DNA of 64,000 nt, from the NCBI RefSeq assembly GCF_003202695.1, contig NZ_QGLL01000008.1, positions 124,001 to 188,000 on the forward strand. Reading direction: 5' to 3'. How positions within the stretch are numbered: position 1 is the stretch's first letter; each line of letters begins with the position of its first letter. The DNA is from Bifidobacterium asteroides (lineage in GTDB: Bacteria; Actinomycetota; Actinomycetes; Actinomycetales; Bifidobacteriaceae). Below the pieces are notes generated by a model, which was not told the origin of the DNA, searched no databases, and worked only from the letters and a program-made list of their open reading frames with translations. Positions 61,888 to 64,000 of this stretch are shown piece by piece. The position numbers and the translations under genes are program-made.

Positions 61888-62870
61888 CGGTCAGCCACCT
61901 CCTGCCTGGCCGCACCTCGAAAACGCGGATCGATCAGCCTATGAGTAACGTCCACCAGGAGTCCCAGAAAGAGAAAGAAGGCCGCCAGAAGAAGCAACTC
62001 GGACTGAACAGCCGGAAGATCCCGGTTGCCCACATCGGTGATCAGCATGGAGCCCAGGCCCGGTAGGGCGAACAGGTTCTCGCTGACCATGACGCCCGTA
62101 ATCATCTCGGCCATGGTCAGCCCGACCACCGAGACCAGCTGGGGGGAGGCCAGCCGCAGGCCGATGCGTAGGGCGGCCTGGGTTCGGGTCATCCCGCAGG
62201 CCATGCCCATGTCCACATACCCCGAAGAGAGCATATCGGTCAGGAGGGAGCGGGTGTACCGCATGATGCCGGCGCCCACGATGATGCCGGTGGACAGAGC
62301 AGGCAGGGTCAAGGACGACAGGGCCTGCCCCGGCTGAGCCCAGCCGAGAGCAGGAAAGCCCTGGGAGGGCAACAGGCCGATCAGACCGCTCCCCTTGGCG
62401 AAGAGCATAATCAGAAGCAGTCCTGACCAGAGGGCCGGTACGGATCCACCCACGATGGCGGCCATGTGGCTGAAGGACTGCATTCGCGGCGAGCGCGCCA
62501 GAGCGGCGGCGCAGCCTAGGGGGATGCCCAGCAGCAGGGCCACGCCCAGTCCCAAAAGAATCAGCGGAAAAGTAATCTGGGCCCGTATGCCCACCTGGGA
62601 GGCGATGGAACGGTTGGTCAGAATGGACCTGCCCAGGTCCCCTTTCAGAAAGTCGCTAATCCAATCCAGATACTGCCGAGGATAGGAGCGGCCCAGGCCC
62701 ATCTGCCGACGCAGCCGGTCGACACGTTCGGGTGGGGCATCCAGCCCGGCCATGACAGCCGCCATATCCCCGGGCAGGATGCGCAGTGCCAGGAAGATCA
62801 GCAGGGAGATGCCCATCAGTGCTAAGAGGAACAGCACCAGGCGCCGCATCAGGAATCTGGCCATGGTCAT
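61884..62870 (-). CDS. Peptide/nickel ABC transporter permease (DppB/OppB-like)
   Basis: 328 residues, six transmembrane helices and the large extracytoplasmic loop typical of DppB. The N-terminal motif FLALRILPGDMAAVM and the EAA-like YVDMGMACGMTRTQAALRI are clear. ATG at 62870 overlaps the binding-protein stop by four bases. Together with the DppC-type gene it forms the import channel. Confidence 0.9.
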   Translation of the reverse strand: MTMARFLMRRLVLFLLALMGISLLIFLALRILPGDMAAVMAGLDAPPERVDRLRRQMGLGRSYPRQYLDWISDFLKGDLGRSILTNRSIASQVGIRAQITFPLILLGLGVALLLGIPLGCAAALARSPRMQSFSHMAAIVGGSVPALWSGLLLIMLFAKGSGLIGLLPSQGFPALGWAQPGQALSSLTLPALSTGIIVGAGIMRYTRSLLTDMLSSGYVDMGMACGMTRTQAALRIGLRLASPQLVSVVGLTMAEMITGVMVSENLFALPGLGSMLITDVGNRDLPAVQSELLLLAAFFLFLGLLVDVTHRLIDPRFRGAARQEVADR

Positions 62871-64000
62871 GCCCGCCTATAAATCACGTCGGACAAGGGC
62901 ATGAGAGACTGGTTCAAATCGACTGGGAAGCCCTCCAACCCCGTCCGCCAGGCCGCGGTCACCCGGTAATTGAAGAGCCAGTCCGCCGCCGCGTCGTTGC
63001 TGACGATCCGGGCGGCCTGGGCCAGGAGCCTGTCGGAGTCATCGGCGGAAGTCGTGGCCATGGCCTTCTGGTAGAGCTCCTGGACCTGATGATTGTCATA
63101 GTTGTAGTAGTAGCCAGGGTTGGCCCACTGATGGAAGTCGTGGCTCTCGCCATGATCCACCAGAGATAGGTCGTAATCCTTGTTGGCATGCACGTCCTGC
63201 AGCCAGACCGAGAATTCCACCACCCGCACGTCCAGGTCGATGCCCACCTGGCGCAGCTGCGAGCGCAGCTGATCGCCCAACTCGCTACCGTAGGTGTTGG
63301 CGTAGGTCAGCCGCAGCTTCAGCCGGTGGTCGGGACCATATCCGGCCTGGGCCAGAAGCCGCCGTGCCTGCTCCGGATCATGGGGGTAGAGTCCGGTCAA
63401 ATCCTGATAGCCGGGATCCAACGAGGGTATGGGGCCACCCAAAGCGCTGTCCGATCCGCCCCGGGAGGCAATCAGCTGCCGATGGTCGATGGCATAGCGG
63501 ATGGCCTGCCGCACCCGCAGGTCGGATGTAGCAACACCCTTGCCGTTCATGGCCAGGACGTACTTGTCGGTGTCGTCGCCCGCCTTGACCTGGAAATCGG
63601 GGTTGTTGCGGAAGGGACTGGCCAGGTTCTCAGTGACCGGAGCCAGCACCTGCACATCCCCACTGCGCAAGGCATTGACGGCAGCGTTATCGTCATTGAG
63701 GTAACGGATGATGATGGTTTGTGTCTTAGGCTTATCGCTGCCCCAGTAGTGCGGATCGGCCTTGAGGGTGACCGAGTCGTTTGGACGGAAGCTTTCCAGC
63801 AGATATGGGCCGGATCCCACGGCCTGGGTCTTCATGTCGTATTGGGCCCGTCGGTCAAAGACCAGGCCAGCCCGGCCGCTCAGCTGCCAGAGCAGATCCT
63901 GGTAGGGTCTGGACAACGTCAGGCGCACCGTCAGCGGATCCGTAGCCTGAACGCCCTGGAAGCCCTCCAGCATCTCGCTGCCCTGATAGTGGCCTGCCAT
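62867..64000 (-). CDS. Peptide ABC transporter substrate-binding protein, partial
   Basis: C-terminal 377 residues of a family 5 solute-binding protein; the gene continues past the right edge, where an ATG at 64000 is a codon inside it rather than the start. Seen motifs are VGSGPYLLESFRP, LRSGDVQVLAP, RQAIRYAIDHRQLI and YDLSLVDHGESHDF. About 150 residues including the lipobox must lie outside. It heads the operon and determines the ligand, likely a peptide; nickel or other small ligands cannot be excluded. Confidence 0.9.
   Translation of the reverse strand: MAGHYQGSEMLEGFQGVQATDPLTVRLTLSRPYQDLLWQLSGRAGLVFDRRAQYDMKTQAVGSGPYLLESFRPNDSVTLKADPHYWGSDKPKTQTIIIRYLNDDNAAVNALRSGDVQVLAPVTENLASPFRNNPDFQVKAGDDTDKYVLAMNGKGVATSDLRVRQAIRYAIDHRQLIASRGGSDSALGGPIPSLDPGYQDLTGLYPHDPEQARRLLAQAGYGPDHRLKLRLTYANTYGSELGDQLRSQLRQVGIDLDVRVVEFSVWLQDVHANKDYDLSLVDHGESHDFHQWANPGYYYNYDNHQVQELYQKAMATTSADDSDRLLAQAARIVSNDAAADWLFNYRVTAAWRTGLEGFPVDLNQSLMPLSDVIYRRA

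Overview
The window is high-GC (about 60 percent by eye), densely coded actinobacterial DNA. The gene content fits Bifidobacterium, probably the insect-gut (asteroides-like) branch. The signs are a large single-chain PurL, a HypBA1-type GH127 arabinofuranosidase with its ABC importer, a LuxS gene, and a copper nitrite-reductase-like membrane fusion that would be unusual in human-gut bifidobacteria. The genus call is inference from gene content; no rRNA gene is present. One tRNA gene (Arg, anticodon TCT) is present. No CRISPR array, complete insertion sequence or prophage was seen.

Layout. 1-3168 (minus): methionine ABC importer metN-metI and two tandem metQ-like binding proteins, the second cut by the window edge. 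3304-13210 (plus): purine genes purT, purC, purL, purF, purM, purD, with a strong intrinsic terminator between purC and purL. 13207-24879: an LTA-synthase-like enzyme, a zinc-binding lipoprotein with a Zur-type box, an esterase plus MprF-like pair, a Fur/Zur regulator, purE-purK, and a DXS-like thiamine-diphosphate enzyme. 24924-27353: tRNA-Arg followed by a lower-GC, decaying stretch with a frameshifted Nudix gene, a small membrane protein and broken fragments. 27354-32608: a TM2 protein, then an NnrS-like/cupredoxin/NirK fusion divergent from a tightly coupled regulator-ferredoxin-DNA glycosylase operon. 32659-37787 (minus): three transporters and a nucleoside hydrolase. 37893-40442: a GIY-YIG/DUF2075 helicase-like gene, split by a one-base frameshift, divergent from a MazG-like pyrophosphohydrolase; this is the best candidate for an undescribed defence or nucleic-acid-quality module. 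40462-47324 (minus): HAD phosphatase, DnaG, dGTPase, Ohr, alanine racemase, GNAT. 47496-54057: GH127 arabinofuranosidase, two permeases and a binding protein, divergent from a LacI regulator. 54145-56705: LuxS and RecQ. 56794-58975: a YtrA-type GntR regulator with an ABC exporter, under a near-perfect palindromic operator. 59222-64000: a five-gene oligopeptide/nickel-type (Dpp/Opp) ABC importer, its binding protein cut by the window edge.

Together the genes cover purine synthesis, metal and methionine uptake, envelope lipid and polymer modification, use of plant arabinosides, peptide import, and replication and repair. The least routine parts are the NirK fusion operon, the MazG/DUF2075 pair and the decaying segment beside the tRNA.
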